NCBI GenBank assembly: GCA_024277895.1
Contig: JAJRUH010000122.1
Span: 1 to 43,632, forward strand
Length of the DNA: 43,632 bases
Reading direction: 5' to 3'
DNA from: Bacteroidota bacterium
GTDB taxonomy: Bacteria; Bacteroidota; Bacteroidia; Bacteroidales; JAADGE01
This document shows, piece after piece, positions 1-7,777 of the stretch. The notes under the pieces are model-generated. The model was not told the DNA's origin and did no database searches. It saw only the letters and a list, made by a program, of their open reading frames with translations. The translations under genes and the position numbers were made by a program. Each line of letters opens with the position of its first letter. Positions within the stretch are counted from its first letter, which is position 1.

Positions 1-62
1 CTGTTAGGTTTAAACCTGTTTTACTTAAATTGAAATAGTGATACGATGACTATCAACAGAAG

Positions 63-198
63 AAAGATGATATGGCTGTGGGCAGCTAAAATATTTTACA
101 CAAGTGCAGGGAAATTGTGTGAAATGAATTAAAAACCTTGCACTTGTATATGCAAATAATCTTATAAGTAACTGAAACACAGATATATTAGCGTTTTT
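63..198 (+). repeat. Truncated copy of the GGGCTTGC inverted-repeat element
   Basis: This stretch matches the middle and right part of the intact element at 1189-1465: the GTGGGCAGCTAAAATATTTT block, the CAAGTGCA/TGCACTTG arms, and the TAACTGAAACACAGATATAT-type tail ending in TTAGCGTTTTT. The left end and the terminal GCAAGCCC are absent, so it looks like a decayed remnant in the same orientation as the 1189 copy. The remaining bases of 1-364 are AT-rich with no gene seen. A nine-codon ORF at 343-372 overlaps the methyltransferase start but is probably chance. Confidence 0.75.
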
Positions 199-364
199 TA
201 TATTGTTTAACTTGTCAAAATATTAATAATTAAAAACGACTTATTTTGATTTGTTTTAACATCTTCTTCCTGAAATAAAGTGTGAATTACTAAATAAGTT
301 CTTATTTTTTTATTACTTTGTAAAAAAGTGAGTATAAATTCTATGAATAATTACAAAAAAATCT

Positions 365-1171
365 ATGAATAAAATTGTTGAAAAATATGCGGAATTACCA
401 AAACCAATCAGAAGACCTTTATGGAGATTGTGGCATAATATGATTTCTTCTTTCGATAAAGGACAATCAGCTGTTTTTATGAACTACGGTTATGCAAGTG
501 AAAACGGAGAATTTGAGAATCTTAACTTAAAACCGGAAGATGAAGCTGACAGATACAGCATACAATTATATGATCATGTTGCCGGAAGTGATGAACTTAA
601 AGATAAAGATGTTCTTGAAGTAGGATGCGGCAGAGGAGGAGGTGCATCATTTTTGGCAAGATATTATTTGCCGAAATCATACATTGGTCTTGATATTTCA
701 AAAAAAACAACTGATTTTTGCAACAATTACTATAAAGCAAAAGGGCTGAAATTTATTAAAGGTCATGCAGAACTGCTTCCTTTTGAAGATTCAAGTATTG
801 ATACTGTTGTAAATGTTGAATCTGCCCGGGTTTACGGTAATATACCGAAATTTTTTAAAGAAGTTTACAGAGTTTTGAAACCTGAAGGAAAATTCCATTT
901 TGCTGATATGATTAAACCCAAAGATATTGATACTATAAATGAACAATTGGCAGAAGCCGGATTTAAATTGGTTAAAAAGAAAAATATCAGAGAAAATGTT
1001 GTATGTGCATTAAAATTGGATACTAACTACAGAAAAGAACGCATTCAAGAGGGTGTGCCAAAATTCCTGCATAAATCCTTTTATCAATTTGCCGGTGTTG
1101 AGGGCTCCGAAAGATATGATGCTTTTGATAAAAGCAGAATTGATTACTGGAGTTATAAGTTTACCAAATAA
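365..1171 (+). CDS. Class I SAM-dependent methyltransferase (phthiotriol-methyltransferase-like)
   Basis: This 268-residue protein has a Rossmann-type methyltransferase fold. Motif I is VLEVGCGRGGG at about residues 83-93, followed by an acidic strand end (YIGLDIS). The motif IV region is IDTVVNVESARVYGN and the post-motif is EVYRVLKPEGKFHFADM. The N-terminal half, including the phrase VFMNYGYA, and the GGGASFLAR stretch resemble mycobacterial phthiotriol/phenolphthiotriol dimycocerosate O-methyltransferases from memory. The substrate here is unknown, perhaps a lipid or isoprenoid hydroxyl. It stands alone, flanked on both sides by copies of a small inverted-repeat element. The ATG is preceded by an AT-rich sequence without a Shine-Dalgarno, normal for this phylum. 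Family assignment is secure; the reaction is inferred. Confidence 0.85.
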   Translation: MNKIVEKYAELPKPIRRPLWRLWHNMISSFDKGQSAVFMNYGYASENGEFENLNLKPEDEADRYSIQLYDHVAGSDELKDKDVLEVGCGRGGGASFLARYYLPKSYIGLDISKKTTDFCNNYYKAKGLKFIKGHAELLPFEDSSIDTVVNVESARVYGNIPKFFKEVYRVLKPEGKFHFADMIKPKDIDTINEQLAEAGFKLVKKKNIRENVVCALKLDTNYRKERIQEGVPKFLHKSFYQFAGVEGSERYDAFDKSRIDYWSYKFTK

Positions 1172-1188
1172 AAGATAATTTTAAAATA

Positions 1189-1465
1189 GGGCTTGCTGAA
1201 AAGTTCACAGGTGCATTAGATTTCAAGTTTCTCGTTTGAAGTCGTATATAAATACTGTGAAATAAGAGAAATTTGAAAGATGATGTGCCTGTGGGCAGCT
1301 AAAATATTTTACACAAGTGCAAGGAAATAGTGTGAAATGGATTAAAAACCTTGCACTTGCATATGTAAATAATCTTGTAAGTAACTGAAATACAGGTATG
1401 TTAGCGTTTTTCGGCAAGCCCTAAGTAACTGAAACGCAAATACATTAGCGTTTTTCAGCAAGCCC
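1189..1465 (+). mobile_element. MITE-like inverted-repeat element, copy with tandemly duplicated right end
   Basis: The element starts GGGCTTGCTGAAAA and ends TTTTCAGCAAGCCC, so its ends are inverted repeats. It is flanked by TA on both sides, and the longer 7-base sequence TAAAATA occurs directly before (1182-1188) and after (1466-1472). It encodes no transposase. An internal inverted repeat (1314-1324 with 1349-1359, CAAGTGCAAGG/CCTTGCACTTG) could form a hairpin. The last 44 bases occur twice in tandem (1380-1423 and 1424-1467), giving two right ends. It sits between the convergent methyltransferase and comEC genes. A near-identical copy in the opposite orientation is at 23271-23507. Confidence 0.8.
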
Positions 1466-1467
1466 TA
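1380..1467 (+). repeat. 44-bp tandem duplication of the element's right end
   Basis: Two 44-base units lie head to tail. Each begins AGTAACTGAAA and ends in GCGTTTTTC(G/A)GCAAGCCCTA. They differ at a handful of positions, so the duplication is not brand new. The other full copy of the element in this window has only one such unit. Confidence 0.85.
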
Positions 1468-1494
1468 AAATAAATTATGTGTATTTTTAATTGA

Positions 1495-3612
1495 TTATAA
1501 ATCAGTTGAAAATGCACCTTTTTCAGTTACCGAATAATAGTTTTGTTTTAACTTTTTACATTCTTCTTTTCGATGTTTTAATTTGTAAAAATCATTTGAA
1601 GAATCCAAAATAAGCATTTTAAAAATAATATTTTCTTTTATCTTTCTGATACTGATATTTGTATTGCCGGACAGAATGACATAATCAATTTTAATCTTTT
1701 TATTAACATTCGGAATTTCAGTAAATTTTTTATTTAACAGAAGAAATGTTTTGTTTCCGATAACTGCCAGAGCACCTTTTTTAATAAAAATATCATATTT
1801 ATATTCAGCAGTATCAACAGGAATAAACCTAAAATTTGTTTTGTTCAAAAACTGTCGATTAGGCTGAATTCCGTATATAATGTTTTTTGTTTTAAAAATA
1901 CTTTTATCCGAAAGAAAATAGTTCTCTTTTCCGCTAATATCAACGGCGGTTTGATTTTTAATGTTATAAACTGTAAGCCGGTTGTGTGAATTTGTTGTGA
2001 TTTTGTGAAAAGTTCCGAAACTTATCCAAATTATTAATAAAAATATTGCTGTTTGAAGAGCACGAACTTTTTTTAATAAAATAAAAACTGTTCCGGACAT
2101 AATAAATAAAAAAGCTAAAATTAGATCTTCGATGTGAAATGAGATGTTTTTAATTGTAGAAAACGTAATTTTTTCAATATATGAAACCGAAATATTCAGA
2201 ATTCTTAAAATATCTTTTAATACAAAAGCAATAATATTGGGGATATAAGGCAAAGAAGAGGTAATCAGTAAAAAAAATGCTCCGATTAATATTGCAATTG
2301 CTGAAGGAATTACAATAATATTTGAAACGAAAAATAAGGTCGGAAAAATGTGAAAATAATAGAGTGTAATCGGAAAAGTGCTTATTTGTGCCGCAATTGA
2401 AACTGCTGTTAATGACCATAAATAATAAAGAATTTTATTTTTTATATTAATAAGAGCCGCAATTTTAGGCTGAAAAAAAATAATTCCGGATACTGCTGCA
2501 TACGAAAGCTGAAAACCGACTTCTGTAATTTGATACGGATTAATAATTAATAAAATAAAAGCCGATGCAGATATTGAATTATATATATTTATATGCCTGT
2601 TAAGTGCCTTTCCTATAATAATAAACGTAAACATAACGGCTGCCCTTCTTATTGAAGGCGATAATCCGGATAAAATTGCAAAACTCCAAATAATCAAAAT
2701 GAGCATTAGAGCTTTTATTTGTTTGCCGATTGATATATTTTTGATTTTTAGCTTGTTAAGAAAACTTAATAAGAAATTAAACAGCCAATAAATAATTCCT
2801 ACATGTAAACCCGAAACAGCTAAAATATGCATTGCTCCCGAAGCAACATAAGATTGTTTTATTTCATCGTTAATATCACTTCGGTCTCCCAGAGTTAATG
2901 CTTGCAACACCGATAATTCGTTACCGGAAAAGCCGTATTTTTTATAAATATTTTCAAGTTTATTCCTGGCAGTAAAAGCAAAATCAAAAATCGGATTTGC
3001 CCGATGATGCTCAACGAATTTCCAATGGTTCGGTATCAAATATATTTGTCCGTTTATTCCTTTTCGGTGAAGATATTTTTTATAGTTAAATTCATGAGGA
3101 TTTCCCGGATTTTTTATTTCGGAAATTCGTCCTTTAAAGATAATTTTATCCCCGTATTTTAGCTTTTTTACACTGTTATCTTTTGCAAAATAAACAATTA
3201 TATTTGAATTTCCTGAAATTACCGTATCATTTATTTCATATATAACTGACTGTAGTATAGTCTTATAGGAGTTTTTGTTTTCAGTAAGAGGTTCCGACAT
3301 AACAGCTTCGCCTGTTACAGTTCTGTTATAAACGCTGATTTTTTCAGCTTCATTAACTTTCAGTAAAATTGCTCCGCCGAAAGTTAAAATAAAAGTGACT
3401 AATAATCCCGGAAACCATCTGTTTTTAAAATGCTTAACCTGATAAATAACTCTTACTGAAAAAAATAGGACAATAAGAATGATACCGAAAATAATGGTAT
3501 AAAGTTTTAAATCAATTGAGAAATTCAGAGCAATTAAAATGCCTGCAATCAGCGGAAGAATTAATCTGCTGAAAGGAAGTTGTTTCAGAAACCGGATAAA
3601 ATAAAATTGCAC
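1495..3612 (-). CDS. comEC: ComEC/Rec2-family DNA uptake channel
   Basis: This 705-residue polytopic membrane protein would move single-stranded DNA across the inner membrane during natural transformation. The N-terminus has two to three membrane segments, then a soluble DUF4131/OB-like part (about residues 85-200). The Competence domain follows, with the characteristic SGAMHILAVSGLHVG motif near residue 260 and many membrane helices up to about residue 540. The C-terminus (about 560-705) shows no HxHxDH metallo-beta-lactamase signature, as is usual in Bacteroidota ComEC. It is a stand-alone gene convergent with the methyltransferase, separated by the mobile element. Length and start fit the family. 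Whether this organism is competent cannot be told from here. Confidence 0.9.
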   Translation of the reverse strand: MQFYFIRFLKQLPFSRLILPLIAGILIALNFSIDLKLYTIIFGIILIVLFFSVRVIYQVKHFKNRWFPGLLVTFILTFGGAILLKVNEAEKISVYNRTVTGEAVMSEPLTENKNSYKTILQSVIYEINDTVISGNSNIIVYFAKDNSVKKLKYGDKIIFKGRISEIKNPGNPHEFNYKKYLHRKGINGQIYLIPNHWKFVEHHRANPIFDFAFTARNKLENIYKKYGFSGNELSVLQALTLGDRSDINDEIKQSYVASGAMHILAVSGLHVGIIYWLFNFLLSFLNKLKIKNISIGKQIKALMLILIIWSFAILSGLSPSIRRAAVMFTFIIIGKALNRHINIYNSISASAFILLIINPYQITEVGFQLSYAAVSGIIFFQPKIAALINIKNKILYYLWSLTAVSIAAQISTFPITLYYFHIFPTLFFVSNIIVIPSAIAILIGAFFLLITSSLPYIPNIIAFVLKDILRILNISVSYIEKITFSTIKNISFHIEDLILAFLFIMSGTVFILLKKVRALQTAIFLLIIWISFGTFHKITTNSHNRLTVYNIKNQTAVDISGKENYFLSDKSIFKTKNIIYGIQPNRQFLNKTNFRFIPVDTAEYKYDIFIKKGALAVIGNKTFLLLNKKFTEIPNVNKKIKIDYVILSGNTNISIRKIKENIIFKMLILDSSNDFYKLKHRKEECKKLKQNYYSVTEKGAFSTDL

Positions 3613-3708
3613 GGCATTAAGGTAATAATTATTTTTTAGAAAATTAAAACATATAAATATTATTTTTCCTTAAAATGAATATCTCTTATATTTGAAGAAA
3701 ATATTAGA

Positions 3709-4224
3709 ATGATGACAAAAAAATCAATAATTGACGAGGCAAAAGAACTTTTTTCTTCCTGGAAAAGTGAAATTGAAGAACGCGATGGTGATATTCTTGA
3801 ACGCAAACGTAAACGCGACGAAGAAAACGAGCAACTTAACAAAGATTTAAAAGTGCATTTTAATGAGGTTGCAAATGATATTAATGAAAAAGGCAAAAGG
3901 GCATTGGAGGTTTTCAATAAAGAATTTAACGAATTTTCGCAAGCCGTAAAAGACGGAACGGCAGATATATACAAAAAAGCCGAAATAGAAAAACATGCCG
4001 AGCAATTGATGAGCTTTTTGGATAAAATAAAATCTAAAGGTGCCGAAAAATTTAAAGAAACCGTCGATAATTTAAAAAGTAAACTTTCTGAACAAGAAGA
4101 AGAATTAATTTCGGAAATTGAAGAAACCGATAAACCGAAAAAAGAAGATGAGGATATTGAACCTTTGATAAAGCAAGCACAAGAAGAATACGGAAAAAAT
4201 AAAGAGTCCGATTTAAAAAATTAA
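3709..4224 (+). CDS. Charged helical coiled-coil protein, unknown function
   Basis: This 171-residue protein is almost entirely Lys, Glu, Asp and other helix formers, with no signal peptide, membrane segment or cysteine. Heptad-like spacing is visible throughout (for example in ERDGDILERKRKRDEENEQL), and the C-terminus is strongly acidic. A long cytoplasmic coiled coil is likely; I do not recognise the family. Two adjacent ATG codons (3709 and 3712) could both start it. A TATATTTG at 3687-3694 resembles a Bacteroidota -7 box, but no well-spaced TTG was found. The reverse ORF over this region is a composition shadow. It is divergent from comEC and 141 bases before pyruvate kinase. Confidence 0.7.
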   Translation: MMTKKSIIDEAKELFSSWKSEIEERDGDILERKRKRDEENEQLNKDLKVHFNEVANDINEKGKRALEVFNKEFNEFSQAVKDGTADIYKKAEIEKHAEQLMSFLDKIKSKGAEKFKETVDNLKSKLSEQEEELISEIEETDKPKKEDEDIEPLIKQAQEEYGKNKESDLKN

Positions 4225-4300
4225 AATATAAATTAGATTTTTGCATATACAAGTTTGACAGGGGTTTTTATACCGCTCTCAATAAAGACTAAATATTTTT

Positions 4301-4353
4301 CAACTTTCAACTTTACACTTTACAAACTTTCAACTTTATAAACTTTACACTTT
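4301..4353 (+). repeat. Short degenerate ACTTT repeat array upstream of pyk
   Basis: Units of the form CAACTTT, ACACTTT and AAACTTT follow one another over about 53 bases, mostly with a 7-base step and two 9-base steps. The array lies directly before the pyruvate kinase start, in what should be its 5' leader. The reverse-complement motif occurs at 27269-27303. Such arrays are, as I recall, frequent between Bacteroidota genes; no function is established here. Confidence 0.7.
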
Positions 4354-4365
4354 TAACTAAAAAAA

Positions 4366-5796
4366 ATGACATTAGATCAATCAAAAACAAAAATAATTGC
4401 GACTCTCGGTCCTGCATCTTCAGATAAGAAAATTTTGAAAAAAATGTTTGAAGCCGGTTTGGATGTATGCCGAATTAATTTTTCGCACAGCAGCCATGAT
4501 GCTGCAGCCGAAATTATTAAAACAATAAGAGAAATTAACGAAGAAACAGGTGCTGATGTGGCAATAATGGCAGATTTGCAAGGACCCAAATTAAGAGTGG
4601 GTGAGATGAAAGACGGGCAGGTATTTCTGGAAAAAGGAAGTATTTTAGAATTTGTAAACGAAAAAATTATCGGCGATGAAAAACAGGTGTATATGAGTTA
4701 TGATGAATTTGCCGAAGATGTTGAAAAAGGTGATATTATACTGATTGATGACGGGAAGTTGAAATTAGAAGTTGTAGAAACAAATAAGAAAAATTCTGTA
4801 AAAGCAAAAGTGATTTACAGCGGGATTTTATCTTCAAAAAAAGGTGTAAATCTGCCAAATACAGAAATTTCACTTCCTAGTTTAACCGAAAAGGATATTG
4901 CCGATGCCGAATTTGCATTAAGTCAAAATGTTGATTGGCTTGCTTTGTCTTTTGTGCGACAAGTCAGTGATATTATTGAATTAAAGCAAATGATAAAACG
5001 AAAACGAAAAAGTACTTATGTCGTTTCTAAAATTGAAAAACCTCAGGCAATAAAAAATTTGGATGCCATAATTGCCGAAACTGATGCAATTATGGTTGCC
5101 AGAGGCGATTTGGGTGTTGAAATGCCGTTTGATATTGTTCCTTTGCTTCAAAAAGAAATTGTTGAAAAATGTATTGATGCTTCAACACCGGTTATTGTTG
5201 CAACTCAAATGATGGAAAGTATGATTACAAATTTTCGTCCCACGCGTGCTGAGGCTAATGATGTTGCAAATGCTGTAATTGACGGTGTCGATACGGTAAT
5301 GCTGAGCGGTGAAACTTCTGTAGGGAAATATCCGGTTGAAACCATTGAAAATATGCACAGAATTATTCAAAATACCGAGAAATATCGCTATCATTATAAT
5401 CGAGGTTTACCGCCCAAACCGAATTCATCAAGATTTATCCGTGATAATGTGTGTTACAGTGCATCAATAATGGCTGAACGAGTCGGGGCAAAAGCAATTA
5501 TTACCTTTACGGAAAAAGGAAGTACAGCTTCAACAATTTCCGGTTACAGACCGAAAGCAGATATATTTGCTTTTACTCTTCATAAAGAATTGCTGAGTGC
5601 TTTATCATTACTTTGGGGTGTCAGATCTGTATTTTTTGAAGAGGTTGACAATGTTGATGATGCTATTGAGCTGTCAATCAGAATATTGAAAGGAAAAGGA
5701 TTGCTTAAATCCGGCGATTATGTTATTCACGTGGCAAGTACACCTATGCACATTTCTCATAAAACTAATATGCTTAAAGTTACGAAAGTTATTTAA
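4366..5796 (+). CDS. pyk: Pyruvate kinase
   Basis: Pyruvate kinase converts phosphoenolpyruvate and ADP to pyruvate and ATP in the last step of glycolysis. The 476-residue length is standard. Seen in order: KIIATLGPASS at the N-terminus, INFSHSSHD, MADLQGPKLRVG, the B domain (about 75-170), the catalytic block SKIEKPQAI with the active-site lysine, MVARGDLGVEMP binding metal and substrate, and ATQMMESM...PTRAEANDVANAVIDG with DTVMLSGETSVGKYP. The C-terminal allosteric domain is complete (about 350-476). The GT87-like gene follows after 27 bases and may be co-transcribed. Confidence 0.97.
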   Translation: MTLDQSKTKIIATLGPASSDKKILKKMFEAGLDVCRINFSHSSHDAAAEIIKTIREINEETGADVAIMADLQGPKLRVGEMKDGQVFLEKGSILEFVNEKIIGDEKQVYMSYDEFAEDVEKGDIILIDDGKLKLEVVETNKKNSVKAKVIYSGILSSKKGVNLPNTEISLPSLTEKDIADAEFALSQNVDWLALSFVRQVSDIIELKQMIKRKRKSTYVVSKIEKPQAIKNLDAIIAETDAIMVARGDLGVEMPFDIVPLLQKEIVEKCIDASTPVIVATQMMESMITNFRPTRAEANDVANAVIDGVDTVMLSGETSVGKYPVETIENMHRIIQNTEKYRYHYNRGLPPKPNSSRFIRDNVCYSASIMAERVGAKAIITFTEKGSTASTISGYRPKADIFAFTLHKELLSALSLLWGVRSVFFEEVDNVDDAIELSIRILKGKGLLKSGDYVIHVASTPMHISHKTNMLKVTKVI

Positions 5797-5823
5797 ATTG
5801 TGAACATCTAAGTTATTATTATT

Positions 5824-7086
5824 GTGAATTTTCTCAAATTAAATATTAAAAATGTTGTTTTCGGTTTCTTATTATCTGTAGCATTGATATATGTTATTTT
5901 TAAAGCATATTCAATGGGCAACGATATTAATATTTATTTAAAAGCATCTCACAAAATTCTTAATCACAGTAATTTATATCCGGATTATATTTACAGCCCG
6001 CTTTTTGCATTAATTCTTTCACCGTTATCGTTTTTAAACATCCATATCGCACGAATAATTTGGGCAATAATTAATTTTGTTGTAGTTTTAAGATTGTTGC
6101 AGCTTTTGAATCGTGTGATTGGTAAAGATTTATTCTTTAAAGAAACACTTAAAAGGAAGATATTGTTAGCAGTAATTTTTGTTTCGGGAGGGTTCTTAAA
6201 TCATAATTTAATTCTGGGTCAAATTACAATAATAATATTATGGCTTACAGCAGAAGGTTTATATCAAATTTTTAATACTAAAGAAATTAAAGGCTCTGCA
6301 TTAATTGCTCTTGGTATAAATATAAAAATTTTGCCTTTGTTAATCCTTTTTTATTTAGTATTTAAAAAGAAATATAAATCAGTTTTATTAATACTTATTT
6401 TTGTATTTGTCAGTCTTTTTTTACCTGCGTTATTTGTTGGTTTTAACTATAATAATAATTTATTGAAAAATTGGGCAAACAGGATCAATCCGTCAGGTGA
6501 GAAGTATATTTTAGAAAATAATAATGAGAGTAGTTCCGCAGATGCAATTTTATCTGCATACCTGTACAAATTTAATTCTTCTGATGATACGCAATTGTAT
6601 AATTTTAAACGTAAAATTGCTTTTGTGTCAGGCAATATATTAATAATTGTAATTCAGGCAGTTAAATTGCTTTTGATACTGTCAGTTTTATTGTTGATTT
6701 TTTATAAATACAAACAACGACAAAGTACTGTACTGTATCTCTATTGGGAATTTGCTTGGCTAATGTTAATTTCACTTTTAGTTTTTCCGCATCAAATGGC
6801 TTATGCACTATTATATCTTGTTCCTGCCGAAATTTATATGCTTATCTTTATTTTTTCAGTATTACAACAGAAAAAGAAATTGAGTATTAAATACAAATTA
6901 ATATCTTTTTCGGCATCGGTTTTAATGTTTGTATCGGCAGTTTCCGGCAGAGATATTATCGGCAGCAAGATTGTTGATATTTTTAATTTTTATCATATGC
7001 AGGGAATTGTAATTATTAGTTTTCTGCTGTTTTTATTTTTAATAAAACCGGATGATCTGTTGAAATTTTATCCTCTTAAAAAATAA
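5824..7086 (+). CDS. GT87-type (DUF2029) membrane mannosyltransferase-like protein
   Basis: This 420-residue protein with about ten membrane helices is typical of GT-C glycosyltransferases that use polyprenyl-phosphate sugars on the outer face of the inner membrane. Family features are the early extracytoplasmic loop with YIYSPLFALILSPL, the GQITIIILWL segment, the LGINIKILPLLILFYLVFKKK motif, and FPHQMAYALL near the end. The catalytic acidic residue cannot be assigned with certainty. The start is GTG: an in-frame TAA lies a few codons upstream, and the next ATG (codon 31) would remove the first membrane helix. It ends only 4 bases from the stop of the convergent alkD-like gene, with no obvious terminator between them. 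Acceptor and sugar are unknown. Confidence 0.8.
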   Translation: MNFLKLNIKNVVFGFLLSVALIYVIFKAYSMGNDINIYLKASHKILNHSNLYPDYIYSPLFALILSPLSFLNIHIARIIWAIINFVVVLRLLQLLNRVIGKDLFFKETLKRKILLAVIFVSGGFLNHNLILGQITIIILWLTAEGLYQIFNTKEIKGSALIALGINIKILPLLILFYLVFKKKYKSVLLILIFVFVSLFLPALFVGFNYNNNLLKNWANRINPSGEKYILENNNESSSADAILSAYLYKFNSSDDTQLYNFKRKIAFVSGNILIIVIQAVKLLLILSVLLLIFYKYKQRQSTVLYLYWEFAWLMLISLLVFPHQMAYALLYLVPAEIYMLIFIFSVLQQKKKLSIKYKLISFSASVLMFVSAVSGRDIIGSKIVDIFNFYHMQGIVIISFLLFLFLIKPDDLLKFYPLKK

Positions 7087-7090
7087 TCAA

Positions 7091-7762
7091 TCACTTCAAA
7101 ATTATTCTTAATGCTTCTTTTTTGCTTAAAGCGGAAAGTTGAGTTTTTTTCGTAAAATCAATAACCCAATCAGGATTTATTTTTCCGTATTCTCTTAAAA
7201 TCCAACCTATTGCCTTATTAATAAAAAACTCCTCGGAACCGGTAAGTTTGTTAATAATGTGCGATAAAAGTTCGGTGTCGGTATTTTCTTTGTATTTAAG
7301 TTGAAAAAGCAAACAAGACCTTTGCAGCCAAATATTTCCGGAAGCGAGCCAATTTTCCGTTACATTTTTTATTTCCGAAGGAAATAATTTAAAATATTCG
7401 CCGGTTATTTTTGCGGCAATAAAATCAACGGTGTCCCACCACGATTTGTTTAAAATCATATATTCAAACAATGCAATATCTTTCTTTTCAAATTGTTTCT
7501 TGTATTTAAAAGCAAGTTCTTGTGCAAAATATTGAAATTCTCTTTGCGGTTTTTCCCAAAGTGTTTTTATTGTTTTTTTAAGATATTTTTTGTCGGGCAG
7601 AAATTCTTTTTGCAAAAAAGGTTTTGAGATTTCTCTTCTTAAAGGTGTTTTTATTCCGAAAAATTCAAAACGGTTTTTCATATATGCTTTTTGTCCGGCA
7701 GCAATTTTCGGGTTTGAATTTCTTTCAAATTCACTTTCCGAAGTTTTGATGTAATCGTTCAT
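7091..7762 (-). CDS. AlkD-like DNA alkylation repair protein
   Basis: This 223-residue, all-helical protein belongs to the HEAT-like alkylpurine DNA glycosylase family, which releases bulky or positively charged alkylated bases. It has the conserved SWWDTVDFIAAKI motif with the tryptophans and aspartate expected in the DNA-binding cleft, and the later AIGWILREYGK helix. Length matches the family (about 210-235). It is probably the last gene of a pair with the upstream DUF2339 gene (15-base gap). The first about 21 codons are copied almost exactly at 13968-14031. Function from family knowledge; substrate range not tested. Confidence 0.85.
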   Translation of the reverse strand: MNDYIKTSESEFERNSNPKIAAGQKAYMKNRFEFFGIKTPLRREISKPFLQKEFLPDKKYLKKTIKTLWEKPQREFQYFAQELAFKYKKQFEKKDIALFEYMILNKSWWDTVDFIAAKITGEYFKLFPSEIKNVTENWLASGNIWLQRSCLLFQLKYKENTDTELLSHIINKLTGSEEFFINKAIGWILREYGKINPDWVIDFTKKTQLSALSKKEALRIILK

Positions 7763-7777
7763 TTCTTGTATGAAATT

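Noticed and set aside
343-372. Nine-codon ORF overlapping the methyltransferase start, with a repeated CTATGAATAA
   Set aside because: Could be a leader peptide, but so short an ORF in AT-rich DNA is expected by chance.
1223-1417. 64-codon minus-strand ORF inside the inverted-repeat element
   Set aside because: It lies wholly within the repeat, is disrupted or altered in the other copies and shows no domain; the element is better seen as non-coding.
5725-5745. CACGTG word considered as a parS site
   Set aside because: Only the central six bases match TGTTTCACGTGAAACA, and it lies within the pyruvate kinase gene.
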